Assembly (NCBI RefSeq): GCF_003762925.1
Contig: NZ_RJUK01000002.1
Coordinates: 248,001 to 312,000, forward strand
Origin: Marinimicrobium koreense
Lineage (GTDB): Bacteria > Pseudomonadota > Gammaproteobacteria > Pseudomonadales > Cellvibrionaceae
Direction of reading: 5' to 3'
Length of the DNA: 64,000 nt
Under the pieces are notes generated by a model that saw nothing but the letters and a program-made list of their open reading frames with translations, was not told the origin of the DNA and searched no databases. How positions within the stretch are numbered: position 1 is the first letter of the stretch; each line of letters begins with the position of its first letter. The position numbers and the translations under genes are program-made. Shown piece after piece: positions 42,874 to 51,869 of the stretch.

Positions 42874-45800
42874 ATGTCCCACGATGCCATCATTGTCCGC
42901 GGCGCCCGCCAGAACAACCTGAAAAACCTGGACCTGGATATCCCTCTGGGAGAGATGGTGGTGGTGACCGGCGTCAGTGGCTCGGGCAAGTCCACCCTGG
43001 CGTTCGACACCATCTACGCCGAGGGCCAGCGCCGCTATGTGGAGACCTTTTCCGCCTATGCCAGGCAGTTTCTGGACCGGATGGACAAACCGGCGGTGGA
43101 CCTGATCGACGGTATTCCCCCGGCCATTGCGATCGAGCAGAGCAATACGGTGCGCACCTCCCGCTCCACCGTGGGTACCATGACCGAACTGAACGACTAC
43201 CTGAAGCTGCTCTTCTCCCGCCTGGCCCATCTGTATTGCCAGGGCTGTGGCCGGGAGGTGGTGTGCGACACCGCCCAGAGCGTGGTGGAAGCCCTGTATC
43301 GGGACTGGCCCAATGGCCAGCGGCTGATGGTATGCCTGCCCATTACCGTGCCGGAGACGCTCAGCGACGATGAAGTGCTGCAACTGCTCAACCAGCAGGG
43401 CTATGCCCGCATCCATGAGCGGGACGGCAGCCGGGTGGAAGTGGTACAGGACCGGCTCAAGCTGACCGACGAGAATCGGGGTCGGCTGACCGAGGCGGTG
43501 GAAACCGCGCTGCACTACGGTAAGGGCCATGTGCTGATCTATCCGATGGGCGCCGATAAAACGGTGAGCAAGCCGGAACGTTTCTCCAGCCACCACCACT
43601 GCCCAAGCTGCGATATCGACTACCCGGAACCGACGCCGAGCCAGTTCTCGTTCAACTCCCCTCTGGGGGCCTGCGACAGTTGCCGGGGTTTTGGCCGCAT
43701 CATCGGTGTGGACTATGGACTGGTGATTCCGGACGAGCGCTTGAGCCTGAAAGACGGCGCCATCAAACCGATTCAGACGCCGTCGTTCAATGAAGTCCAG
43801 CGGGATCTGATCCGCTTCGCCAAAAAGCGCAGCATCCCCATCACCAAACCCTGGGCGGAGCTGACCGACGAGCAACAACAGTGGGTCATTCAGGGCGAGG
43901 GTGAAGGCTCCTGGAGCAGCGGGCGCTGGTACGGCATCAAGGAATTTTTCGACTGGTTGGAAAGCAAATCCTATAAAATGCACATCCGGGTGCTGCTGTC
44001 CAAATACCGATCCTACACGCCCTGCCATGACTGCGGCGGCGCCCGCCTGAAACCCGCCTCGCTCTGGTGGCGGGTAGGCTCCTTCGAGGCGGCCGAACAG
44101 GCGCTGTCCGGTCGTGCCCGTTTTATGCCCAAAGGCAACACGCTGGCAGCGGATCGGTTCAACCAGTTGCCCGGTCTCAACATTGCCGATGTGATGCGTT
44201 TGCCCCTGATACGCTGCGGTGAGTTTTTCGAGCAGATGGGTGACGCCAACGCCGACGAACCCACACAACTGCTATTGGAAGAAATCCGCTCGCGCCTGGG
44301 CTACCTGTGCGAAGTGGGCCTGGACTACCTGACCCTGGACCGCCAGTCCCGCACCCTGAGCGGCGGTGAAGTGCAGCGCATCAACCTGACCACAGCGTTG
44401 GGCACCTCTCTGGTGAATACCCTGTTCGTGCTGGACGAGCCCAGCACCGGCCTGCACCCGCGCGACATTCAGCGGCTGGTCAAGGTACTGCACCGCCTGC
44501 GCGATGCCGGCAACTCCCTGCTGGTGGTCGAGCACGACCCCCAGGTGATTCTGGCCGCCGACCGCATACTGGACATCGGCCCAGGCCCGGGCCGCCACGG
44601 CGGCAATATCGAATTCTTCGGCACGCCCAACGCCCTGATGCGCAAGCCGGGCAACCTCACCGCTCGCTACCTGAGCGGCAAGGAACAGGTGTCGAGCCCC
44701 CGGGCTCTCGAGGGCGCAACCGAAAAACAGACGCTGACCATTCACGGCGCCAGCGAACATAACCTCAAGAACATCGACGTAACCATTCCGTTGAAACAAC
44801 TGGTGTGCCTCACCGGCGTGAGCGGTTCGGGCAAATCCACACTGATGCGCCAGATTCTCTACCCGGCCATTCTCAAACACCTGGGCGAACAGACCGAAGC
44901 ACCCGGCGCTCACCAACGTATCGACGGGCTGGATAAAATCGACCGGGCGGTGATGGTCGACCAGAGCCCCATCGGCAAAACCACCCGCTCAACACCCGCC
45001 ACTTACGTAGGCGCCTTCGATGCCATTCGTAAACTCTTTGTCGCCACCCCCTTGGCCAAAGAGCGCGGCTATACCCCGGGCACCTTCAGCTTCAACTCCG
45101 GCAACGGCCGCTGCCCCACCTGCCAGGGCAACGGCTTCGAGCATGTGGAGATGCAGTTTCTGAGCGATGTGTATCTGCGCTGCCCGGACTGCGACGGCAA
45201 ACGCTTCCGCGATGAAATTCTGGAAGTGAAATTGCTGCAGGATGCCGACGAGGGTCGCCGGGCGCTGTCGATTGCCGACGCTCTGGCGATGACCGTGGCC
45301 GAAGCGCTGGCGTTCTTCCACGATAAACCCGAGGTACAGCGCAGCCTGCAACCGCTGGCGGACGTGGGCCTGGACTATGTGCAACTGGGCCAGGCCGTGC
45401 CCACCCTGAGTGGCGGCGAAGCGCAGCGCCTGAAACTCGCCGGTCACTTGGCGAACACAAAAGCAAAAGACAAAGAACACATTCTGTTTCTGTTCGACGA
45501 ACCCACCACCGGTCTGCACTTCGCCGATATCGCCACCCTCATGGGCGCCTTCCGCCAGTTGCAGGCCGCAGGACATTCGCTGCTGGTGATCGAACACAAC
45601 CTGGATGTGATTCGCGCTGCAGACTGGTTGATCGATATTGGGCCGGAAGGCGGCGACGCCGGCGGCGAGCTGCTGGCGGCGGGCACACCCGCCGAGATCA
45701 TGGCCAGCAACAAAGGTTATACCGCCCGGGCATTGCGCGAGTACGACGAGTCACTGACGCAAGGCGTCGCTCTGCCCGCGCCCGCGAAAAAGCGCAAACG

Positions 45801-48414
45801 CAAAACCGATCAGGTCATCAGCGTGCACCATGCGCGCGAACACAACCTGAAGAATATCGATGTCACCATTCCGCGCGATAAACTCACGGTCATCTCCGGC
45901 GTCAGCGGCAGTGGTAAAAGCACCCTGGCGTTCGATCTGATTTTTGGCGAAGGTCAGCGTCGCTATCTGGAATCCCTGAACGCCTACGCCCGGCAGTTTG
46001 TGCAGCCCGCCTCGCGCCCGGATGTGGATGCCATCTACGGCATCCCCCCGGCGGTGGCCATTGAGCAACGCACCAGTCGCGGCGGCCGCAAAAGCACATT
46101 GGCGACCCTGACCGAAATCTACCACTACCTACGCCTGCTCTACGTCAAGCTCGGCACCCAGCACTGCCCGAAATGTGAGGTGCCCATCGAGCCGCAAACG
46201 CCCGCCGCCATTCTGGCGCGGGTGCAGAAAGATTACCGCAACCGGGAGGTCACGTTGCTCGCGCCCATGGTGGTCGCGCGCAAGGGCATCTACCGCGAAC
46301 TGGCCGAGTGGGCCGCCGCCCGCGGCTACACCAGGCTGCGCGTGGACGGCGAATACCAACCCACCGACAACTGGCCCAAGCTCGACCGCTACCGCGAACA
46401 CAACATCGAGCTGCCGCTGACCGACGTGACCGTTTCCGCCAAGAACGAACGGGCCTTGATGGATGGTCTGGAACAGGCATTGGATCTTGGGAACGGCATT
46501 GTGATTGTGGCGCCCGTCGATAAACGTACTGGCAAGCAAGCCGCCGGCGAACGCCTGTTCTCCACCCAGCGCGCCTGCCCGAGCTGCGGCGACGGTTTCG
46601 ACGAGCTGGACCCGCGCCTCTTCTCCTACAACTCCAAACACGGCTGGTGCCAGCGTTGCTACGGCACCGGCCAGATCATCAAGGGCTTTGACGAAGAACA
46701 GACCGGCGAGGAGCGCACCTGGCTTCCGGACGAAGAACAGGGCACGGAAAAAATCTGCCCGGGCTGCAACGGCCAACGCCTCAACGCCACCGCCCTGGCC
46801 GTACGCTTCCGGGACCGCTCCATTGCCGAGCTGGCATCGCTACCCGTGGACGCTGCCGAGCAGTGGTTCAAAACCCTCAAACTGAAAACCAACGAGCAGG
46901 CCATCGCCCGAGACCTGCTGGCGGAAATGCACAGCCGCCTGCAGTTCCTGCAGAAAGTCGGGCTCGACTACCTGAGCCTGGACCGCGCCGCGCCCACCCT
47001 GAGCGGCGGCGAAGCCCAGCGCATCCGCCTGGCCGCTCAACTGGGTTCCAGCCTCCAGGGCGTGTGCTACGTGCTGGACGAGCCCACCATCGGCCTGCAC
47101 ACCCGGGACAACCGCAAACTGATCGAGACCCTGCGCGAGCTGCAACAACAGGGCAACACCGTGGTGGTGGTCGAACACGACGAAGACACCATCCGCGAAG
47201 CCGACCACCTGATCGACATGGGCCCGCGCGCAGGCATCAACGGCGGTGAAGTGGTGGCCCACGGCAGCCTGAAACAGGTGATGGGCAACAAGCGCTCGCT
47301 CACCGGACAGATGCTCTCCGAGCCGCTGCGCCACCCCATGCCCGATCTGCGCAACGCTGAGATGCGCAAACTCTGGGACAAAGAGAGCCTGCACATCGAA
47401 GGCGCCACGCAAAACAACCTGCGCAACGTCAACGTCAGCATCCCCCTGCGCCAACTGATCACCATCACCGGCGTGAGCGGCAGCGGCAAAAGCACCCTGA
47501 TACGCGGCGTGCTCTATCCGAACCTCAAACAGGCCATCGCCAACAAACGCAAGAAGAAACAGACCTGGACCGGCGCCAGCCAGATTACCGGCTGGGAAAG
47601 TGTCGACCGCATTCTGGAAGTGGACCAGACCCCCATCGGCAAAACCCCGCGCTCCTGCCCCGCCACCTACATCGGCATCTGGGACACCATCCGCAAACTC
47701 TTTGCCGGCACCGTGGACGCCCGCCTGCGCGGCTACACCCCCGCACGCTTTTCGTTCAATGCGGGCGACGGACGCTGCAGCGCCTGCGGCGGCCAGGGCG
47801 AACAGAAGATAGAGATGAACTTCCTCCCCGACGTGCGCGTGCCCTGCGACGTGTGCCACGGCTGGCGTTTCAACGACGAAACCCTGAGCGTCACCTACAA
47901 GGGCAAACACATCGGCGACGTCCTCGCCATGAACATCGACGAGGCGGTCGAGTTCTTCGCCCCCATCAGCAAAGTCCACCACGCCCTGCGCCTGCTGCAG
48001 GACGTGGGCCTGGGCTACCTGACCCTGGGCCAACAAAGCCCCACCCTGAGCGGCGGCGAAGCCCAACGCATCAAACTGGTGGCCGAACTCAGCAAAGCCA
48101 ACATGACCCCGGAAGACAACAAAGGCAGAAGGTCTGCCCACAACCTCTACGTCCTCGACGAACCCACCGTCGGCCTGCATATGGCTGATGTGGATAAACT
48201 CCTGCACGTACTGCACCGGCTGGTGGATGCGGGCAACTCCGTGCTGGTGATTGAGCACAATCTGGATGTGATCGCCGAGGCGGACTGGGTGATTGATATG
48301 GGGCCTGAGGGTGGTTCCGGGGGAGGCAAGGTGATAGCGCAGGGCAAGCCAGGATCCCTGCTGAAGCGAAAGCGGTCTTATACTGGTCAGTATTTAAAGG
48401 AGGTACTTGAGTAA
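42874..48414 (+). CDS. Double-length UvrA-like ABC ATPase (two UvrA units fused)
   Basis: An 1846-residue protein, about twice normal UvrA (about 940). Four P-loops GVSGSGKST occur at about residues 33, 648, 1009 and 1533, with ABC signatures LSGGE after each. Each half repeats the UvrA order: ATPase I with FDTIYAEGQRRYVET / FDLIFGEGQRRYLES, inserted Cys-x-x-Cys zinc modules (CPSCDIDYPEPTPSQFSF; CPSCGDGFDELDPRLFSY), then ATPase II with CPTCQGNGFEHVEMQFL / CSACGGQGEQKIEMNFLP. UvrA normally works as a dimer to find DNA damage; this protein could form that pair within one chain. I chose the ATG at 42874 over 42763, since the first motif follows at once. Canonical uvrA is not in this window. Confidence 0.93.
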   Translation: MSHDAIIVRGARQNNLKNLDLDIPLGEMVVVTGVSGSGKSTLAFDTIYAEGQRRYVETFSAYARQFLDRMDKPAVDLIDGIPPAIAIEQSNTVRTSRSTVGTMTELNDYLKLLFSRLAHLYCQGCGREVVCDTAQSVVEALYRDWPNGQRLMVCLPITVPETLSDDEVLQLLNQQGYARIHERDGSRVEVVQDRLKLTDENRGRLTEAVETALHYGKGHVLIYPMGADKTVSKPERFSSHHHCPSCDIDYPEPTPSQFSFNSPLGACDSCRGFGRIIGVDYGLVIPDERLSLKDGAIKPIQTPSFNEVQRDLIRFAKKRSIPITKPWAELTDEQQQWVIQGEGEGSWSSGRWYGIKEFFDWLESKSYKMHIRVLLSKYRSYTPCHDCGGARLKPASLWWRVGSFEAAEQALSGRARFMPKGNTLAADRFNQLPGLNIADVMRLPLIRCGEFFEQMGDANADEPTQLLLEEIRSRLGYLCEVGLDYLTLDRQSRTLSGGEVQRINLTTALGTSLVNTLFVLDEPSTGLHPRDIQRLVKVLHRLRDAGNSLLVVEHDPQVILAADRILDIGPGPGRHGGNIEFFGTPNALMRKPGNLTARYLSGKEQVSSPRALEGATEKQTLTIHGASEHNLKNIDVTIPLKQLVCLTGVSGSGKSTLMRQILYPAILKHLGEQTEAPGAHQRIDGLDKIDRAVMVDQSPIGKTTRSTPATYVGAFDAIRKLFVATPLAKERGYTPGTFSFNSGNGRCPTCQGNGFEHVEMQFLSDVYLRCPDCDGKRFRDEILEVKLLQDADEGRRALSIADALAMTVAEALAFFHDKPEVQRSLQPLADVGLDYVQLGQAVPTLSGGEAQRLKLAGHLANTKAKDKEHILFLFDEPTTGLHFADIATLMGAFRQLQAAGHSLLVIEHNLDVIRAADWLIDIGPEGGDAGGELLAAGTPAEIMASNKGYTARALREYDESLTQGVALPAPAKKRKRKTDQVISVHHAREHNLKNIDVTIPRDKLTVISGVSGSGKSTLAFDLIFGEGQRRYLESLNAYARQFVQPASRPDVDAIYGIPPAVAIEQRTSRGGRKSTLATLTEIYHYLRLLYVKLGTQHCPKCEVPIEPQTPAAILARVQKDYRNREVTLLAPMVVARKGIYRELAEWAAARGYTRLRVDGEYQPTDNWPKLDRYREHNIELPLTDVTVSAKNERALMDGLEQALDLGNGIVIVAPVDKRTGKQAAGERLFSTQRACPSCGDGFDELDPRLFSYNSKHGWCQRCYGTGQIIKGFDEEQTGEERTWLPDEEQGTEKICPGCNGQRLNATALAVRFRDRSIAELASLPVDAAEQWFKTLKLKTNEQAIARDLLAEMHSRLQFLQKVGLDYLSLDRAAPTLSGGEAQRIRLAAQLGSSLQGVCYVLDEPTIGLHTRDNRKLIETLRELQQQGNTVVVVEHDEDTIREADHLIDMGPRAGINGGEVVAHGSLKQVMGNKRSLTGQMLSEPLRHPMPDLRNAEMRKLWDKESLHIEGATQNNLRNVNVSIPLRQLITITGVSGSGKSTLIRGVLYPNLKQAIANKRKKKQTWTGASQITGWESVDRILEVDQTPIGKTPRSCPATYIGIWDTIRKLFAGTVDARLRGYTPARFSFNAGDGRCSACGGQGEQKIEMNFLPDVRVPCDVCHGWRFNDETLSVTYKGKHIGDVLAMNIDEAVEFFAPISKVHHALRLLQDVGLGYLTLGQQSPTLSGGEAQRIKLVAELSKANMTPEDNKGRRSAHNLYVLDEPTVGLHMADVDKLLHVLHRLVDAGNSVLVIEHNLDVIAEADWVIDMGPEGGSGGGKVIAQGKPGSLLKRKRSYTGQYLKEVLE

Positions 48415-48430
48415 AGCCAGATAATACGCC

Positions 48431-49135
48431 TTACGCATGAAGAAACACCCGTTCACGATGAAACCGCATATATTCGTGGTGCATCGGCCTGAGCTGTACA
48501 CTCATGTTGGAGTGAAGGGGCAGCAACTCGGGCTGCTCCAACTGAGGCGACATCATAATGTCGCCTTCTTCGCCAAATGTTATTAGACCACAATCAAAAG
48601 CCTTATCTAATGTAGGCAGCAATAGCAACCCGTTATACCGATCAAGCCTCTCGGAGTTCGTCGCGACACGCCAGGGTTTTATGTGAGATGCAACTAACAG
48701 AACAGGGTCTTTATAGCCGGTGACTGAACAACCACCCCAAAGCGACAGAAGTCTTTGGCGGAACACTCCCTGACCAATCCGACTCTTAATCAAGTCACTT
48801 TTCTCCGTGTCCGATACATCGGAGTCCGCAAGAATAGTATCGATATCGGATTCGACGTCGTTATCGAATTTCTCAGCCAAGTACTCAGCATATTTGTTAA
48901 GAGCGCTATTGTACATATTGTGTCCACGCTCATTCCGTTCTCTGTATATCGGTAGTTTCCTCAGGGCTGTAGCGACGGATTGGAAACGGGCATGACTGTA
49001 AATCGACGTTAGGGGCCCGTCCGTTAGTCCGCCTGCCATCGCCCAATCTGACATAGGCCCCTTTATGGCGCCTTCGTACTTCTTAATGGAAGATTGCGAA
49101 AGCTCTCTCAGTTTCATCCAGTTTTCAAATGTCAT
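48431..49135 (-). CDS. HNH endonuclease (HNH_2 type), probable transferred gene
   Basis: A 234-residue protein. The C-terminal half carries an HNH_2-type nuclease module: GVFRQRLLSLWGGCSVTG, then ASHIKPWR (first histidine pair), NGLLLLPTLDKAFDCGLI and the end of the beta-beta-alpha metal fold. The N-terminal part is helical and starts KLRELSQSSIKKYEGAIKG, found in front of the nuclease in solitary restriction-like enzymes. No methyltransferase or specificity gene adjoins it. It is convergent with the uvrA-like gene, 16 bases away. The local DNA is visibly richer in A+T than either side, and this continues to about 49370, suggesting horizontal transfer. Confidence 0.85.
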   Translation of the reverse strand: MTFENWMKLRELSQSSIKKYEGAIKGPMSDWAMAGGLTDGPLTSIYSHARFQSVATALRKLPIYRERNERGHNMYNSALNKYAEYLAEKFDNDVESDIDTILADSDVSDTEKSDLIKSRIGQGVFRQRLLSLWGGCSVTGYKDPVLLVASHIKPWRVATNSERLDRYNGLLLLPTLDKAFDCGLITFGEEGDIMMSPQLEQPELLPLHSNMSVQLRPMHHEYMRFHRERVFLHA

Positions 49136-49376
49136 AAGCGCTTCTACCGATCACTAAGTGGGACAACGACTCATTGTCGAACTCCGCCCCTGCAATGCAG
49201 GTCCGAACGGCGGGTTTATGCTATCGATTCCCACCATTCTTCTAGCTTACCGTCTTTTTGACTCACATTCTGAGCCGATTATGATGAATATTCGGCTCAA
49301 GACCAACTGTGTTCGCGATGATGCCCCGTATACTCCCCTTTGATACACTCAACGCTCACCTGATTCGGAGTACCCC
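49136..49376. other. AT-rich intergenic region with a short inverted repeat
   Basis: A 241-base gap between the HNH gene and the dsbA-like gene. TGAGCCGA (49271-49278) and TCGGCTCA (49292-49299) form an 8-base stem around 13 bases, not followed by a T-tract, so it is more like an operator than a terminator. A 61-codon ORF at 49158-49343 lacks a ribosome-binding site and any recognisable feature, so I do not call it a gene. Confidence 0.4.
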
Positions 49377-50036
49377 ATGAAGCACCTACATATCGATATC
49401 GTGTCCGACGTTGCCTGCCCCTGGTGTGCCATTGGCTATGCCCGGCTGGACAAGGCGAAGCGGGCGCTGGCCGGGGAAATCGAGTTTACCGAGCAGTGGC
49501 GCGCGTTTGAGCTGAATCCGGACGATGACGCCCAGCCAGAGCCGATACTGCCGGCACTGGCGCGCAAGTACGGCCGACCCGAGGCGGAGATGCAGGCGGC
49601 CCAAGCGGAGATGATGGGTATTGCCAAGTCGTTGGGGCTCAACTTTGAGAAAATGCAGGAACGCTATACCTGCAATACCTTTGATGCGCACCGGCTGCTC
49701 AAGTGGGCGGCGCCCCAGGACAAAGCCACGTTTTTGAAAAAAGCCCTGTTTGAGGCCTATTTCGGCCGTGCCGAGGATGTTTCAAAACCCGGCGTATTGA
49801 TCGGTTGCGCCAAGGCCGCCGGGCTGGATGCGGACGAGGCGCAACGAATCCTGGAGAGCGACGAGTTTGGGCAGGCGGTGATGGAAGAAGAGCGCAGTTA
49901 CCAGAACGCCGGGGTGACGGCGGTGCCGGCGTTTGTGGTCAACCAGCGTTATCTGATTTCCGGGGCGCAGGAAGCCGACACCCTGGTAGAAGCCTTTCGG
50001 ACCATGGCGCAAGAAATGGACAGCAACCCCCAGTAG
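49377..50036 (+). CDS. DsbA-family FrnE-like thiol oxidoreductase
   Basis: A 219-residue cytosolic thioredoxin-fold protein of the FrnE/2-hydroxychromene-2-carboxylate isomerase group. The active site CPWC is at about residues 15-18 in VSDVACPWCAIGYARL; the helical insertion (about 60-140) and the cis-Pro loop AGVTAVPAFVVNQRY follow. FrnE-like proteins have disulfide-exchange activity and have been linked to oxidative stress tolerance. No signal peptide is present. GGAGT lies just before the ATG. It is monocistronic here. Confidence 0.93.
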   Translation: MKHLHIDIVSDVACPWCAIGYARLDKAKRALAGEIEFTEQWRAFELNPDDDAQPEPILPALARKYGRPEAEMQAAQAEMMGIAKSLGLNFEKMQERYTCNTFDAHRLLKWAAPQDKATFLKKALFEAYFGRAEDVSKPGVLIGCAKAAGLDADEAQRILESDEFGQAVMEEERSYQNAGVTAVPAFVVNQRYLISGAQEADTLVEAFRTMAQEMDSNPQ

Positions 50037-50106
50037 CACCCGGCGCCGAAGAGCGGCGGGTCCGGACAGCCTCTGAGAGGTCAACCCCTACCGGTATGGA
50101 CTCCCA

Positions 50107-50481
50107 TCATGGCCCTGTGTGAGGTTTGACTCGAAGGTTCGTTCTTGGGTGTTCTTTATAGTACGCCTCGACTTTGCGGTCGTACTCGCTCATCAGTGCG
50201 TCCCGTTTCTGCTCAAACTCATCACATGTATAGGGCCGGCCCGTCTGCGCGTTCCACACCACGGTGGTCGTCAGTGCCTCTCTGGACGATATATTTCGGC
50301 TTTCGTCGCGCTCGGATAAAACCGCATAGACCACGTCCATATGACAGTAATGCCCGACACCAAAAGCCGCGACCCGGTCGCCCTCAAGGTGATGAAAAGC
50401 CAATGGACTCTGAGGTCGCTCTGTTGCGAACGAAGAAGTACAAAACATCACGCATCCTACCGCTAACCACCATCGCATCAT
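50107..50481 (-). CDS. Small exported protein, function unknown
   Basis: A 124-residue protein with a signal peptide (MMRWWLAVGCVMFCTSSFA, cleavage after SFA) and a Shine-Dalgarno AAGGAG a few bases before the start, both of which support a real gene. The mature part has two cysteines (YCHMD and YTCDEFE), perhaps a disulfide, and a charged helical end. I do not recognise a family. It lies just upstream of the broken MOSC gene on the same strand. Confidence 0.65.
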   Translation of the reverse strand: MMRWWLAVGCVMFCTSSFATERPQSPLAFHHLEGDRVAAFGVGHYCHMDVVYAVLSERDESRNISSREALTTTVVWNAQTGRPYTCDEFEQKRDALMSEYDRKVEAYYKEHPRTNLRVKPHTGP

Positions 50482-50508
50482 TTAGCTCCTTAATCGGACT
50501 CCGGCCCA

Positions 50509-50810
50509 CTAATCGCTTGAGCTGTCGTCAATAAAAACGCGATCTCCTACTGTGATCTGACCACTGTCGGTGACATCGCCATAAATTCCGAGGTTTTGAT
50601 CGGTGGTGTTTCATTCACCAGGTTGGAGCGGAACCGCTCGATTGCCCCATCCGCCTGCGTACTCAGCTCTTCTCTTTAATAGTGCAACCGTGGCAATGGC
50701 GTACCGTTTTGGCGCATTGCGACAGTGCGCAGAGTCATCAACGCCAGCGATTTTGAGCACCCGACTCAGACCGATCCCGCTCTAGCAAGGATCAAGCAGG
50801 AACCAGGCCA
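50509..50810 (-). pseudogene. Degraded MOSC-domain gene fragment
   Basis: Reading the minus strand gives a C-terminus NTTDQNLGIYGDV-TDSGQITVGDRVFIDD then TAG at 50509, which matches the end of MOSC-domain proteins (the NxGIYGxV...GxIxVGDxV pattern). Upstream, plausible coding pieces (DGAIERFRSNLVNE and DSAHCRNAPKRYAIATV) fall in other frames, and stops interrupt each frame, so at least two frameshifts are needed. About 100 residues are recoverable of an expected 240-280, so the 5' part is missing as well; the LysR gene end adjoins it. The family call rests on about 35 residues. Confidence 0.5.
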
Positions 50811-50838
50811 AAAACCTTGGGGATGCTGATATTGAGCA

Positions 50839-51744
50839 TCAATCTTCTTCAATGGCGGCGTATTGTTCGGCGATGAAATCGATCAGTGCCCGGACCGCCG
50901 GTAGTACGCCGCGGCGCGAGGGAAACACAATGTGAATCACTTCCCGGGCCGGTCGCCAGCCTGGCAATACCGACACCAACGAGCCCTGCGCCAGTTCTTC
51001 AGTGAGCATGAGGACGGGTAGCTGCACTACCCCCACGCCCTTCAGCGCTGCGGACTTCAGGGCCAGCATATCAGTGGTGAGGTAACGCGGCTGATGACGT
51101 ACCTGAACCGTGGTTCCCTCAGCATTTTCCAGACTCCAGATGGCTGCCTCTTCAGGCGTACCACGGTACAGGGTGGGCCAGTTGGCCAGATCCTCGGGGG
51201 CGGCCGGTACTCCGTACCGGTAAACAAGGTCCGGACTGGCCACCAGGCACTGCCCCCGGTCTGACAGGGTTTTGAGCACCAGGTCGCTGTCTTCCAACGG
51301 CAGAGGACGCACCCGCAAGGCCAGGTCAATCCCTTCCCCGATGACATCCACCCGTCGATTGGTTGCCTCAAGGTGAACCGATACTTGAGGGCACTGCGCC
51401 ATGAATTTGGCCAGCATCTCCCCCACATGAAAGTTCAGAAGCCCAACGGGACAAGTCATACGCACCACCCCGCGGGGCTCGGCCTGCGCGCTGTCGATCA
51501 CTTCCTGAGCCGCTTGCGCTTCCACCAACATCGCTTTGCAATGTTCGTAGTAGCGCAGCCCGACATCGGTGACCGAAAAATGGCGGGTCGAGCGGTGAAT
51601 CAGACGGGCATTGAGTCGCTCTTCCAACTGAGCGATTCGACGACTCAGCTTTGACTTGGCCAGGCCAAGAGCGCGCCCGGCCGGGGCGAAACCGCCGTGT
51701 TCTACCACCTGCACGAAGTAATACAGATCGTTGAGGTCCTGCAT
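50839..51744 (-). CDS. LysR-family transcriptional regulator
   Basis: A 301-residue LysR regulator: N-terminal winged helix-turn-helix (about residues 1-60, YYFVQVVEHGGFAPAGRALG and KSKLSRRIAQLEERL), linker helix, and a periplasmic-binding-like effector domain (about 90-295, GVVRMTCPVG to the C-terminus). The subgroup resembles the many LysR proteins beside pirin/quercetinase-like genes. It is divergent from the pirin gene, whose ATG is 125 bases away, and probably controls it. A GGAG site precedes the start. Its own stop abuts the MOSC remnant. Confidence 0.95.
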   Translation of the reverse strand: MQDLNDLYYFVQVVEHGGFAPAGRALGLAKSKLSRRIAQLEERLNARLIHRSTRHFSVTDVGLRYYEHCKAMLVEAQAAQEVIDSAQAEPRGVVRMTCPVGLLNFHVGEMLAKFMAQCPQVSVHLEATNRRVDVIGEGIDLALRVRPLPLEDSDLVLKTLSDRGQCLVASPDLVYRYGVPAAPEDLANWPTLYRGTPEEAAIWSLENAEGTTVQVRHQPRYLTTDMLALKSAALKGVGVVQLPVLMLTEELAQGSLVSVLPGWRPAREVIHIVFPSRRGVLPAVRALIDFIAEQYAAIEED

Positions 51745-51869
51745 GGTGATGAGCTCCGCCTTTGTCGTTCCACATCTGGAACAGTGAGTCGCTTTTTATC
51801 AGTCTACCGCCACTCCAGTTTCATTTATACCCTGAATCCATACAGCATATCCACGCAACGGAGGTACCC

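Noticed and set aside
46840-48258. 472-codon minus-strand ORFs opposite the uvrA-like gene
   Set aside because: Shadows caused by the GC-rich third-position bias of the repeated ATPase domains.
49158-49343. 61-codon ORF between the HNH and dsbA-like genes
   Set aside because: No ribosome-binding site, no family similarity and sits in a likely control region.
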